A stretch of DNA of 64,000 nucleotides from Glandiceps talaboti. Lineage: Eukaryota; Hemichordata; Enteropneusta; Spengelidae. Where the stretch lies: the NCBI RefSeq assembly GCF_964340395.1, contig NC_135559.1, forward strand, positions 519,501-583,500. Direction: 5' to 3'. How positions within the stretch are numbered: position 1 is the stretch's first letter; the number at the start of each line of letters is the position of its first letter. Shown piece by piece: positions 10,869-21,802 of the stretch. The position numbers and the translations under genes are program-made. The notes beneath the pieces were generated by a model. It was not told the DNA's origin and searched no databases. It was given only the letters and a program-made list of their open reading frames with translations.

Positions 10869-12965
10869 CTGCAAGTATCTTCAATCTTTGAAGTGTTGGT
10901 TTCGGCTACATTCAGTATATTTGATTTTGAAAGTATGGAAAGAAATTATTGGAAATTATGAGTCGTTGATCGGAATTATGGAAACTATGATTATTTTGTC
11001 TGTATAATGGAAATTATTTGAATATATATTTGATAATGAAGGAAAAGTACCACGGGTATCTGAAAAAGTTTGAACTATCTTCAACTTTAGATTATATACA
11101 TGTATTTGTTATATTTATATACATGTATATACACACACGCTGGTAATTGGGGCTTCAGTTTACTAAGATAGACGCAGACTGAATCCATTCTTGTTGGATG
11201 TGGTAGATTACACAAGTCGGTGATACCGTGATAGTAGTTCCTATCGTGTGTAAATCTAATCACCCTGTGATCAAGATAGTGTAAAGATTGGAAGTCCTAA
11301 AACAGCGCACTACAAGTTTATGGGAGTATCTTTGATTGAGCCATCTTACTTGTGTACTGAGACTATAATTAAACTAACATCCATTCATTAACTTATCACT
11401 GTTGTATCAACATATGTTGCACAATTTTGTTTTATTTTGTGTCTATCTTAGTAAACCAAAGCTTGGTCCAAGTGCACAAGATTTCCATTTTGTGTATATT
11501 CTGTACCTCTTTATACCACTCTAAATGTTATAACCATATCATATGCTACATTTAATTTGGAAGGAGAACAGTCTGAAAAGTTCAAATTTCACCGGACATT
11601 TATTCTGTATATGCCACTTTGCTCAAGCACGTTATATTTCACTTTCTTCACTGCTGCACCTCATTTTCTATGGTCTATGTACCAACAATATAATATTGTT
11701 ATTTTACTGAAATATGTTAAAGACAATCGTGTGGCATCATGTGACTCAGCTGACTGCAATGTAAAGTCTTAAACACATGTAGTGTCATGTGACTGTCAGA
11801 TGACTATCATGTGTTCACATGACTAAGCTGACTGCAAATTAAAGTCACAAACACATGTTGTCATGTGACTGTCAGATAACTATCATATGGTGTCACATGA
11901 GTTAGCCAACTGCAATGTAACAGTGGCAATACCTGTTGTGTAATGTGTCCATCAGATGACAAATGTGTGGTGTCACATGTTAATAAGCTGACCAATTTCA
12001 CATGATCACAGACTGATTGAAATAATGACAAGATTATGTCCAGTCTCGTCTTTAATTTCAACAAAGTAACCCACTTCATTTCACTCAAATATAATATGTT
12101 ATTTACTTCTATTGTAGGGAAAACTTACATGACACCAATCATTTCATGTCGTGATGTTTATGTTGATTAAATGACCAAAGATGAAAGTAGGGAATAATCT
12201 GATTACATTTTATTTTGTTACATGTAGTAGTTATTGATTTATTTGTCATCATAAAACTCACACTTTGACAAAGTCAACAGGGTATGATTCAGTGCATTTC
12301 ATGAAGTTATTCTTGTATTGAGATAGTATTTTGTACTATTCTGCAGGAAATGAAATGCCCTGTGGTTAGCATGCATTTATGTTTTGTGTGTTTAGTACCT
12401 CATATCCCATAATTTATGCACTCAGGTGACTGCAATCAATGATTTGTTAAGGTTCGGATACTTTAGAAAAAGACATGCAGTCTTGCAACATTTGCATTGC
12501 TTCATGTCAGACCATCAACCATGAGATTCAATACAAAAACACATTTTAGCAGGGAATCCAGGTACATGTAAATGGACTGGGTAACTCGGGTAGATCATAG
12601 ACCCTCCACCAATGCCAACAGAGGGTCTGGAGGGTCTATAGATAGATTGTATCCACATGTACACTTACTGCCCTTGACATATAGAACCGATGGCAACATA
12701 AGTACAAAATGTAACTTGTGAGTGAAGTCATTTCAGTCAGGTTTAACTCCAGATCCACTTTTTTGTCTGAGTTGTTTTGTCATGATGATGTAATAGTTAC
12801 AAAGGTTCATGTAATGTTGTTAAATTAAAGCACACTACCTTTGAAAATACGACTCCAATGACTTTTTATTGAGTGTTAGAAATGTCTGGATTTGTCAGAC
12901 GTTCACTCTTCTTGTCACCAGAATGATGCTCTCTTCCTTCACATACCTGCTGGTAGTCTCAGTTA
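10869..12965. other. Ferritin 3' region and intergenic DNA
   Basis: The left part is probably the ferritin 3' UTR. Around 11740-11990 the phrase 'CATGTGACTGTCAGAT' and relatives recur loosely, suggesting an eroded tandem repeat. I see no further gene. Confidence 0.5.
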
Positions 12966-13095
12966 CCCAGACTCTTGTTTGGGGAGGTCTCGTAGCGAGA
13001 GACCCCAGCGGCGAGAGTCTGGGAGGTCTCGTAGAGAGAGACCCCAGTGGTGAGAGTCTCGTAGAGAGATGTAGAGAGAGAGAGACCCCAGCGGC
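12966..13095. repeat. Nested hairpin repeat rich in GGTCTC/GAGACC
   Basis: An outer perfect 10-bp inverted pair CCCAGACTCT (12966-12975) and AGAGTCTGGG (13014-13023) encloses an inner GGGG.GGTCTC / GAGA.GACCCC pair. The inner hairpin is then repeated twice more with decay (GGTCTCGTAGAGAGAGACC and a shorter form). It looks like a small foldback element, not a gene. Confidence 0.7.
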
Positions 13096-13439
13096 AAGAG
13101 TAATCGAAACTAACCTGCCGACAGATTCTGGACAACTAGTGCACATCTAACCTGTGCATTGTATGTTTCTGAATGTATTAAATTATGGATAATATCTAGT
13201 ATAGTTAGACGAGTAAATACTCTGTCCAGTTCAATCATTTGTAATTTTACTCCAAATTTTGCATTATATGAAGTAACACATTTCATTACAGTCTATCAGT
13301 AGGCTGTAGGCAGTGCTATGTTTTCTATGTTTCCACAATCGATCGGACTTTTTGTCATGACTTATATAAACAAAATGCAGAAACCGGTAGCACACATGTA
13401 TCGAAAATGATACATTTTATCTCACTGCTATAGTTCTAC

Positions 13440-13556
13440 GTGGAATTCTGACTTCACTACCACAACCCTTCAAACGTTGGTGGCGCTGTCTATTGTACGC
13501 TTCATATAGTACAGCGCCACCACTGGTCGAAGTATGATTGTGAAGAACGATCCATT
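13440..13556. mobile_element. Possible foldback (MITE-like) element
   Basis: GGTGGCGCTGT (13479-13489) is matched exactly by ACAGCGCCACC (13511-13521) with a 21-base loop. The pairing continues imperfectly outward (CTTC / GAAG and beyond), giving a hairpin of about 100 bases. There is no ORF. A short interspersed foldback element is the simplest reading; a structured small RNA is an alternative. Confidence 0.45.
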
Positions 13557-13890
13557 TCATGATAATTCTAGAACTCCATTGTGTGAGTGACAAATGGAGA
13601 CGACATCGTTTTCTACATAGTTTTCTACAGCTGATGTGGAAGTGGGCACGGACATGACATCTCAATGTTTCAGTGTCATAACTATTGTGTTGGTTACTTT
13701 ATTGAATGACAGTTTCTATTCTGTAAGTTTGAGTTATTGAAGCCTCGAATTCTGCGTGAAAGTGATGCGATTTCGAACTCTCTTCCTATCCTGAATATTG
13801 CTCTTCTGACTGCAACTTGAAGGCTTGATAATCACATGTTTATCAGACACTTTTAGAAACTGAAATTAAGAACATCGATCGGTGGCAGGC

Positions 13891-14262
13891 ATGGAGAGAT
13901 TCACCGGACCTTTATCCAGCGTGAAAAGAGGCATTGGTTGGGCTATCCGTGTCAGTCTTGGAAAATTGGTTCAAATCATCTTGTCGCTGCCAGAAATGAT
14001 CGTGAAGAATATTTTCTTTGTCCTTGTGGTGATCGTCCTCACAGTGGGTCTTCTCAAAAATATAATAAGCAAGTTACTGGATCCCATACTCGGTGAGAGG
14101 AGGAATACTTTTATGACAGATGTTGGCGGAGTCGACGTTATAGTGAACGAAGTTTCATCTGAAAATCGTGAAGCTCGAAGACGCCGCCGCCACCGGAGAG
14201 ACCTACTTCGCTCATCGGAAGCGTATGACTTTCGGATGCCAAGACATCACACATATGCATGA
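13891..14262 (+). CDS. Unrecognised small single-pass membrane protein
   Basis: An uninterrupted frame of 123 residues starting at ATG (MERFTGPLSSVKRG). I do not recognise the family. It has an amphipathic N-terminal third, one strongly hydrophobic segment at about residues 40-62 (IFFVLVVIVLTVGLL core), a positively charged run RRRRRHRR at about 95-103 and a short polar tail. The composition is unlike the surrounding noncoding DNA, and no simple repeat explains the open frame. A GTG nine bases upstream extends the frame but is not a usual animal start. No intron is needed. It could be a lineage-specific gene or a chance ORF. Confidence 0.5.
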   Translation: MERFTGPLSSVKRGIGWAIRVSLGKLVQIILSLPEMIVKNIFFVLVVIVLTVGLLKNIISKLLDPILGERRNTFMTDVGGVDVIVNEVSSENREARRRRRHRRDLLRSSEAYDFRMPRHHTYA

Positions 14263-14751
14263 TACGTCGTGTCTCCCTTGTCAATATATTGTAGTAAAGA
14301 TAGCTCCCGGGGAGATAGCTATAGCAATGAATGACCAAAACACGTGGGTTGGGACAAAATTATCAAAAATGTAGATATTTTGAAACGAAGTTTCAACAAG
14401 ATCTAACAATATGGAGGATATAAGTCCCTACGAATTACCGTCACGTTGATTAATCAGATCGAAAATCAAAACGTTAACGGAACGTTACTCTGGCAAACTT
14501 ATTTTAATCCGAAAAGTATGTACTTTTTTTTCTAAAATAACGACTACCTGTAGAGCGTGTGATAGTTTGCTGTAATTTGCTTTCTTTGTATATTTATGAT
14601 ATGAGATGTCCACAGTCTCATTAAATGTTTAAATTCTATCGATATTGCGTTTGCTTAGTATACTGAGTAGCGAATATTTATGAAAGAGAAGGCACTAGGT
14701 ATGTATGTTCAGACTGGCATGCACACAATACATAATCATTTGATTGTTATT

Positions 14752-14877
14752 CATCCATCTATGGCCATACATCTACCCATCCGTCCGTCCGTCCGTCCGT
14801 CCATCCACCCCCCCCCCACCACACCATCCATCCGTCAATCCATCCATCCATCCAGTCACCGAGCCACCCATCCATGA
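14752..14877. repeat. (CCAT)n / (CCGT)n microsatellite
   Basis: Imperfect tetranucleotide repeats of CCAT and CCGT with a C homopolymer in the middle. Confidence 0.95.
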
Positions 14878-15181
14878 TATATCAAAGATAAATTGGCATC
14901 ACCCACAGGTACTCAAATCAGTCTTATTTACTATACACATTTTAAAAAAACCCCGTACCATACAGATTGATTCGAGTACCTGTGGCATCATCCCTTTGAA
15001 TGTACTGTTTTTGTTTTGATTTGTATGCCTATTATTTTTTAAACGAGTTAGAATTTTTTAAAAAAAAGAGAAGTTTTATATGGAGCTGGATTCTAAATAA
15101 ATGTAAAGGCATCAATACGCGCAGAGAATCCGCGTAATAGTTCACCTCGCCAGAACATTTGGCATTATTGATCGAACGACT

Positions 15182-15222
15182 AGCGCCCTCAAATCATTAA
15201 ACTGAAATTTGTAGAGGGCGCT
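15182..15222. other. Perfect 9-bp inverted repeat, AGCGCCCTC / GAGGGCGCT
   Basis: AGCGCCCTC at 15182-15190 pairs with GAGGGCGCT at 15214-15222 around a 23-base loop. It is probably the core of a degenerate foldback element. Confidence 0.55.
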
Positions 15223-16150
15223 CGTTTAAGTTTCATTTCATATCAGCAACGCCTATCTATACTACGTATCGCTAGCTGTATGGTTGAGCAAGCTGGGAAA
15301 ACACAGTTGGCCAAATTGGAAAACTGATATTGCGGAAGTTTGTTGATATAGTGAGCCAGACCGTCGTCATCCTTATCATAATCCTGATATTGGTGAGTAT
15401 TACATTGGGTCGCTCTTTTTTGCACGTTTTGGACACGGAAGTGACATGTATTTGCACGGTGCATCATCAGTGCATGTTTGTGATGTCTCGTCTAGTTCTA
15501 GTATAAGTGACAAATATATGACTGGAGAAGTGAACATTGTTGTAATTATGTACGTAACTATGTACAATGTATGTAACAAAGCGTTCAGCTTCACGTACTC
15601 ATCGCTGTCTAACCCGGAAACGACACGTCAGCATAAGTTTTAAGTTTTTGTTTCTTTTCCTTTGACCATTATTAATGTTATCACAATATCAGTTGGAATG
15701 CATAAACCACACCCCTCATTAAAACATTTGACATCTATTGCCTAACATTTCATGCATGTATTAGAAAACGAGATGTTACATCTCATAGTTCCATCTAGAA
15801 GTAAAAAAAGGCAACTAAACAGCAGTGTCTGCAGCCCAGTGAAATCAAGTCAGCATTTCAGCATGAACAACCCTGCATGCATGTCCTCTCCATTTCATAC
15901 TAAGATACAATTTCATAATTCAGTATACTTTTAAAAAATAACAACAATTTGTAATTTATGATAACATATATGAAAGTCAAAATAATTTCAGTTCTTCATA
16001 TATTGTAAAATTTCTTATTTCAGGAAGCATTTAAACCACATGTCACCTCCGACCCAGCCGCCTCATTGGCAGTTATACTGTACCAGTCACACACACCTGG
16101 TTAACATCTGTTACACCTTCCAGCTGCTCTGATTTCATAACATCTACATA

Positions 16151-17380
16151 ATGGTGACTACAATTTTCCTTGCTCTCCTTGTAATTACAGTTACCATGGC
16201 AACACCACAGGGGTTCCAGAATGTTGTTAAGCTGTCTAAAGCAAACTCACAGTTTGCAATGGACATGTACAAGTTTCTGACAGATGGAAAACTTGGCAAA
16301 AATGTCTTCTTTTCACCAATCAGCATATCGACGGCATTAGCAATGACACATCTTGGAGCACGTGGAAATACATCAACGCAGATGAGTAACGTGATGAGAT
16401 TCAACGAGATGGAAGAAGCACAGTTGCATACAACATTCCAAGAGTTCAATTCTATGTTGTACAGTGCTGACAGACCCTACACAATCAAATCAGCCAATCG
16501 TCTCTTTGGCCAAGAAAGTTACACCTTCTTGCAAGAGTTCCTTGATGCCACAGCCAAACACTACAGTGCCCAGCTGAAACCAGTTGACTTTGCCAAAAAA
16601 ACAGAAGAAGCCAGGTTGTTGATAAATACATGGGTGGAGGAACAAACGGAGGGTAAAATTAAGGACTTAATAGCGTCAGGATCATTGGATCCACTGACCA
16701 CATTAGTTCTTGTTAATGCTATTTATTTCAAAGGGAATTGGGCCAGCAAGTTCAAAACAGAAGAAACCAAAATAGCTGATTTCTTCATCACCAAGGAGGA
16801 TAAAGTTGAAGTGTCTATGATGCACCAAAAGGGGAAATTTAATTTTGGGTTTGATAGGGACTCCAGTTGTCAGATTCTTGAATTACCATACATAGGTGGC
16901 CACCTTAGTATGGTTTTGATTTTGCCAACTGCAGTAGATGGGTTGCAGAAAGTTGAGACGAAATTAAATGCTGATGTTTTAAATACATGGCCAAAGATGA
17001 TGTCAAACACCACGGTAATAGTATCTATTCCCAAGTTCAAGTTAGAGCAAGCCTTTATTATGAATAAAGAATTAGCTGCCATGGGAATGAGTGACCTGTT
17101 TAATGCAGGTAAAGCTGACCTATCAGGAATCAATGGTAACAATGAACTCTATGTGTCAAAGGTCATACATAAAGCATTCGTTGAGGTCAATGAGGAGGGC
17201 ACTGAGGCAGCAGCTGCAACAGCAGTAGTGATGCGTAAACGCTCATTAGATATGCCCGCTCAATTTATTGCCAATCACCCATTCATTTTCGTAATTCGGG
17301 ATAACCGAACCAATGCAATACTCTTCATGGGCCGTTATAGTCACCCTCCCAGTAATGGCAATGGAAGGGATGAGCTGTAA
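16151..17380 (+). CDS. Serpin with signal peptide, dibasic reactive site and C-terminal RDEL
   Basis: Encodes 409 residues in one coding exon, the usual serpin length. Residues 1-20 are a signal peptide (hydrophobic FLALLVITV). The serpin core is clear: NVFFSPISIS.ALAM near 51-65, LVNAIYFKGNW in the middle, and the hinge EVNEEGTEAAAATA. Aligning the hinge to alpha-1-antitrypsin puts P1 at Arg364 and P1' at Ser365, with P4-P1 reading Met-Arg-Lys-Arg. The small residues at P15-P9 are those needed for loop insertion, so it should be an inhibitor. The P2-P1 Lys-Arg pair points to proprotein convertases or other trypsin-like enzymes. The protein ends RDEL, a KDEL-type ER-retrieval signal. Three N-glycosylation motifs (NTS, NTT, NRT) fit a secretory-pathway protein. 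From family knowledge, a lancelet serpin with an ER-targeting tail inhibits proprotein convertases; a similar role here is inference. Confidence 0.95.
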   Translation: MVTTIFLALLVITVTMATPQGFQNVVKLSKANSQFAMDMYKFLTDGKLGKNVFFSPISISTALAMTHLGARGNTSTQMSNVMRFNEMEEAQLHTTFQEFNSMLYSADRPYTIKSANRLFGQESYTFLQEFLDATAKHYSAQLKPVDFAKKTEEARLLINTWVEEQTEGKIKDLIASGSLDPLTTLVLVNAIYFKGNWASKFKTEETKIADFFITKEDKVEVSMMHQKGKFNFGFDRDSSCQILELPYIGGHLSMVLILPTAVDGLQKVETKLNADVLNTWPKMMSNTTVIVSIPKFKLEQAFIMNKELAAMGMSDLFNAGKADLSGINGNNELYVSKVIHKAFVEVNEEGTEAAAATAVVMRKRSLDMPAQFIANHPFIFVIRDNRTNAILFMGRYSHPPSNGNGRDEL

Positions 17381-19033
17381 ATGCATGTCTTGTCAAAATA
17401 AGTTCCAGAAAGGTCATACAAAATAAGAATAGTGATTTCAATGTTAGGACCAATGACAAAATAGGCATTGTTACAATGTTAGTGTTGAAGTTTCAAATTT
17501 AGTTTACAATAATTCCATAGAGCAAATACCTAACTTTATATTTACTTGTTTTTTGACATGAACAAGAAGTTTGGTTTGCAAGGAATTTACTTCCTTTAGC
17601 ATTTTTCTTCATGTGTAAATGTTTGTTACAACAAAAGTATTTACTTGATAAATTTCAGTTTCTGTTCAAACTGTAGCTATGTTCTGTAAAGTAAGACTTC
17701 TGTTGAGACAAACAACACTTTATTTCAGACAAACTGTCTTTTATCTCATCCTCACTGTACTTGGGTGTGCTAATGTATATATGCTAATCACTGATGTTAC
17801 CAATCTGATGATTAGATTAGATTAATCTGATGATTAGATAAGATCAATCTGATGATTAGATTAGCAAGTTGCTTCATTTAATCATTATTTTCACTTGAAT
17901 TATCCTTTCTTTTACAAGTTTAAGTTTTTGTGATCAGCACACCAAGAATTGAATTAACCAGGCAACGTAATCATCAGATTATTTTTTTATTTTAATTCAG
18001 CAACACAGAGTACATCTCAAAGTGTAAAAGATTGAGATGAAAGAAATCAAGTACAAACACAGAAATAGTGGATCTCAAAAAGACAAACTGACAATACTTT
18101 ACTACTCACATAACAAGTTGCAAGCATTTACAAGATACAAGATACAAGAAAACTTTATTATCTCACGTAGAGAAATTATTAAAATAAAGATACAATAAGT
18201 ACAAAATAAAATGTACAAATGGGCACTGCACTAGTAGTACTGTCAAAGTATAGAAAATTTCAAGACAATTTCAAATTCCTATAACAGAGGTTTAGATACT
18301 GTTAATGTAGTCTGTTTGAAAATATTATAAACACAAACAAACAAACAATCAAACAAACAAACCAACCAATAGTCAAAATTGACTGAAATAGGAAAGTTTT
18401 CCATTGGTTTGTCATGGATGGGTGCTATTGTATCAATCAACTATTTTTTTTTGTATACAGTGACTTGTAAGTCAATAAAGTATATTATGTTATATTGAGG
18501 TAGTCCAGTGTTTAGTTGTATGTGGTCAAGGATTGTGTGTGTGTGTGTGTGTGTGTGCAGATGATCGTAGTAATCGTAACACCGTCACGTCATATAGGAA
18601 CTAGAGTATACATATGTACATGTATAGTAGTCCATGAGTTTAAAATGATATTTCATTTACCATGCATATTTTATTTGTGTGTTTATTTATAATTTATTTA
18701 TTTATTTTGCAACACTGTGGTTCCTGGGCTCAGAGTCCCTGCTGTGGTTACATGAATGTCCTATCATAGCTCACATTGTCACAATTGTCTCGTACATATT
18801 CCGGAAGAACAATTTTTCATATAAAGTTCAGTCAAAATATGTGTTTGAGTAGTATTATTGTTCAAAATAAACACTCATGTATTATTTTAGTGTGACCTCA
18901 GACTAGACCACTAAAGGTGTGACTAATGCACATGTGACACAGACGTTGCACGTGAGGTCAAAGTTCGGAATAAGAGTACGTCATCATACAGCGATGACAC
19001 ATGCGCCGTGACACTTTGACCCCAGTAATCAAC
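17381..19033. other. Serpin 3' region and FIS1 upstream region
   Basis: The left side is probably serpin 3' UTR. It contains a short GATTAGATTAATCTGAT repeat near 17805-17865, a CAAACAAA patch near 18335 and a TG run near 18535-18556. The last 130 bases should hold the FIS1 promoter; TACGTCATCA near 18977 is CRE-like, though a single short match is weak evidence. Confidence 0.45.
18474..18479 (+). promoter_or_regulatory. Candidate poly(A) signal of the serpin gene
   Basis: AATAAA followed by a T/G-rich stretch. It lies 1.1 kb after the stop codon, so an earlier non-canonical site may be used instead. Confidence 0.3.
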
Positions 19034-21691
19034 ATGGAGACGGTAGTCGAAGAAGTAGTTTCCCCAGAGGATCTCAAGGTAACTTTAATTTTCTATGTTC
19101 GAAATTTGACAACGTGCTGTCCAAGTCTGTCAAGAGGAAATATTGAAACTGTCACCAAATATTGTTTGTGTTTTATGACGTTGTTGTGGCTAAATTTCAG
19201 AAAGGGCACTTCCGGAACACATCATGACTTCATCAACACGATCAGTGGATCACTTGCGAAGTGACTTGGGATTTCCCACCTGAAAAGGACTATGCCCACG
19301 TACCTCGTCCACAGTGCACCCAACCAATTTTTGAACACATTTCTCTTGTTGAAACAGTTTTATTCACTTCACTGGACTCTTCTTGCATTAAAAGCGGTTT
19401 GTAGGTATTAAACAAATGACGAAACATGATTGGGACAAAGTGATGTCTGATGACATGGCATTGATCACGATGTGCTATCAGTTTCGTTTTTGTACTGTTG
19501 TTTCCATACAGTATAGTTTTATGCCACAAATATGAACATTAATAGCAGTTCAGAAATGATAAACCAAATATTTAAGTTTTTCAAAAATGCATGTGTAGTC
19601 TATCATTATAACTCGCTGACATATCATATGAAAGAACTTGACCAGACCACTTAGACTTAGATCTCCCCAACGTCCAAAATGAGACTAATGTAATAGTACC
19701 ATAGTATCACTCTGTCATAGGAACATAGTCTGGATGCCAACTGTGGTTGCTAAAGGTATAAATCATAACGATACTGTATGAAACTAGAATAAAGGAACAT
19801 ATCATAGCAGTATCATCTGCATCTCCATACTATTGCGGACTGTATCACCACATAATTTATATATCGTATCAACATTTTGTTTGGGAGCCCTGATAATACT
19901 ACTATTGAACCCAAATAGAATTTATTTGCTGCAATTCAGTTGCAACCATAATTACTTTGTGTGCAATTAGTTTAACTATTTGATATCACAATCTGTTTCT
20001 TTTTCTAGAAATTTGAGAGACTCTTCAATGAAGAGGCTGCTAAAGGTGATGTCAGTTCTAAAACAACATTTGAATATGCATGGTGTTTGATTCGTAGTAG
20101 GTATCTACGAGATATGCAGAAAGGTGTGGCACTACTAGAACAGTTGTACATCAAAGGAGACGATGAAAGTCAGCGAGATTATCTGTTTTATCTAGCTATA
20201 GGAAACTACAGACTAAAGGTGAGATTAATTATTTTATCTATCAAAAAGTACATTTTAATTTCAGATTATCTATTTTATCTAGAAATATGAAAATACAGAC
20301 TAAAAGGTGAGATATTGTGAAATATCATAAAAACAGTGCCTGTAAGTAATGAGTTAAAACAGATGTTTCCAGAAAAGACATGATCTTTATCGTCAGAGAT
20401 CAAAAGTGAGGCTCACGCATCGAAAGCCTGGATGTACAGTCAAAAAGTTGGTCACCGAGGGCACATGTCATTGCCATGATAGCTCATAACTATTACTGCA
20501 GGAACTGTCTTAATCTACATGTACTATAACATCCCTTAGGTTGCATACTTGTAAAGGGAAGTGGTACTTGAATGTTATCAGAGTGTTCTGTCATATATTT
20601 CAACCTACTTCACACTCAGTTTGTCTGACCGGGTTTGCCAGTGTTCTCAGCTTGGAGACTATTGGAACTTGTCCAGCCATTTATCAATTATTTATGAATA
20701 ATCAATATCAACCAGAAAGTTACAAAAAAAAATGACCTGTGTAGTTGATTTTTGCCAACACCGTTCACATAATTATGCTAAATTTCATGGCCACACAAGA
20801 TTTCGCTTTTATTTGCAAACTTATTAAAATAACATGACTGAAATATTTAATTTTAGATAAACAAAATAAAAAATATCAAAATGTGTGAGTCGAACACTCA
20901 GCTGGCCATTCTGTATGAATCTTGATATTAAATTATGACAATTACCTCGTGATATTACATTTATTATGCCAATGTATTTTAGTTGAAAGAAAATGTATTA
21001 CAAATTTGTATTCTTTGTTGCAGGAATACAGCAAAGCACTGAATTATGTGAGAGCAATTCTGAAAAATGAACCAAAGAATCACCAAGCAAAAGAACTAGA
21101 AAAACTAATCAAAGGAAAAATGAACAAAGGTAAATGGATTTAGAACTATTTTTATTATATTGATATGTTATATCATACACTGAGTTACTTTGTAGCAGTT
21201 ATAAAACCTTTTGTTATTCAATTATCTTGTCTGCTCTCCTAAGGAAATAAAAAACAAATCAATTTCCATTTTGCCCTTGTTGTTAATCTAGTTCACAACA
21301 GGTTTGACTTCAAGTGAAAAGTTGAAGTCAGTCATGAAATGTGTATTTTGTTGGAAGCCCTCAATTAATCTTACTACAGTTGATAACATAATAGAGGGTT
21401 CCTTGACTATTTTTAGTATACATATTTTTAGTATTTTTAGTATACTAAATACCTAAATAGAGTTCTACTAATAGTAAGTGTTGGTTAGGTATGTGTCCGT
21501 AAGTAGAGTACTTACTACTACAGGTACCTTTTAATTATGCAGCAACCCCCACCTCCACCCCTCACATTTAAATTAATGTGATTTTTTTTGCTTCTCCAGA
21601 GGGATTGATGGGAATGGCCATCGTTGGCGGTGCAGCCTTAGCAATTGGTAGTCTGGTTGGTATTGGAGTAGCTTTAGCCAAGAAGTCGTGA
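19034..21691 (+). CDS. FIS1: Mitochondrial fission 1 protein (4 exons)
   Basis: Exons 19034-19078, 20009-20218, 21024-21129 and 21600-21691 join in phase to give 150 residues, close to the human 152. FIS1 sits in the outer mitochondrial and peroxisomal membranes and helps recruit fission and mitophagy factors. The family landmarks are all present: N-terminal METVVEEVVSPEDLK, TFEYAWCLIRS, the TPR-like helices with RDYLFYLAIGNYRLKEY and KNEPKNHQAKELE, then a tail-anchor segment (GLMGMAIVGGAALAIG onward, about 20 hydrophobic residues) and a short basic end AKKS. The intron after NYRLK is phase 0 and the last is phase 1. A decayed copy of the end of exon 2 lies just inside intron 2. Confidence 0.97.
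20188..20316 (+). repeat. Decayed duplicate of the FIS1 exon 2 donor end
   Basis: The exon end and donor at about 20188-20224 reappear at 20264-20316 with substitutions (GATTATCTATTTTATCTAG ... ACTAAAAGGTGAGA). The copy is preceded by TTTAATTTCAG and followed by GTGAGA, so it resembles a 44-nt pseudo-exon. If included it would add an in-frame stop (ATT ATC TAT TTT ATC TAG). Confidence 0.75.
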
Positions 21692-21713
21692 TCAGATGTC
21701 ACTCAAATCTCTT

Positions 21714-21802
21714 CTACTTGATCCCATTGCCTAGCAACTAATCTGTCTGATCCCATTGCCTACCAACCAATCTGTCTTATCCCATTGCCTGGCAACCATT
21801 TT
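21714..21802. repeat. About 30-bp tandem repeat, 3 copies, in the FIS1 3' UTR
   Basis: The phrase GATCCCATTGCCTA(G/C)CAAC recurs three times with small changes directly after the FIS1 stop codon. Confidence 0.85.

Larger units (their letters stand above)
14263..16150. other. Intergenic stretch before the serpin
   Basis: No gene is supported. It holds a CCAT/CCGT microsatellite and a small hairpin, listed separately. Near 16003-16022 a pyrimidine run ending TTTCAG looks like an acceptor for a noncoding first exon of the serpin gene. Confidence 0.45.

Noticed and set aside
12869-13150. Overlapping frames of about 85-90 codons on both strands
   Set aside because: They run through the nested GGTCTC hairpin repeats and show no protein-like pattern.
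13882-13890. Upstream GTG as the start of the small membrane protein
   Set aside because: Animal genes start at ATG, and one is present in frame nine bases downstream.
18130-18215. AAGATACAAGATACAAG stretch as the tail of a retrotransposon
   Set aside because: The word resembles some LINE tails, but I see no reverse-transcriptase sequence upstream and no target duplication.
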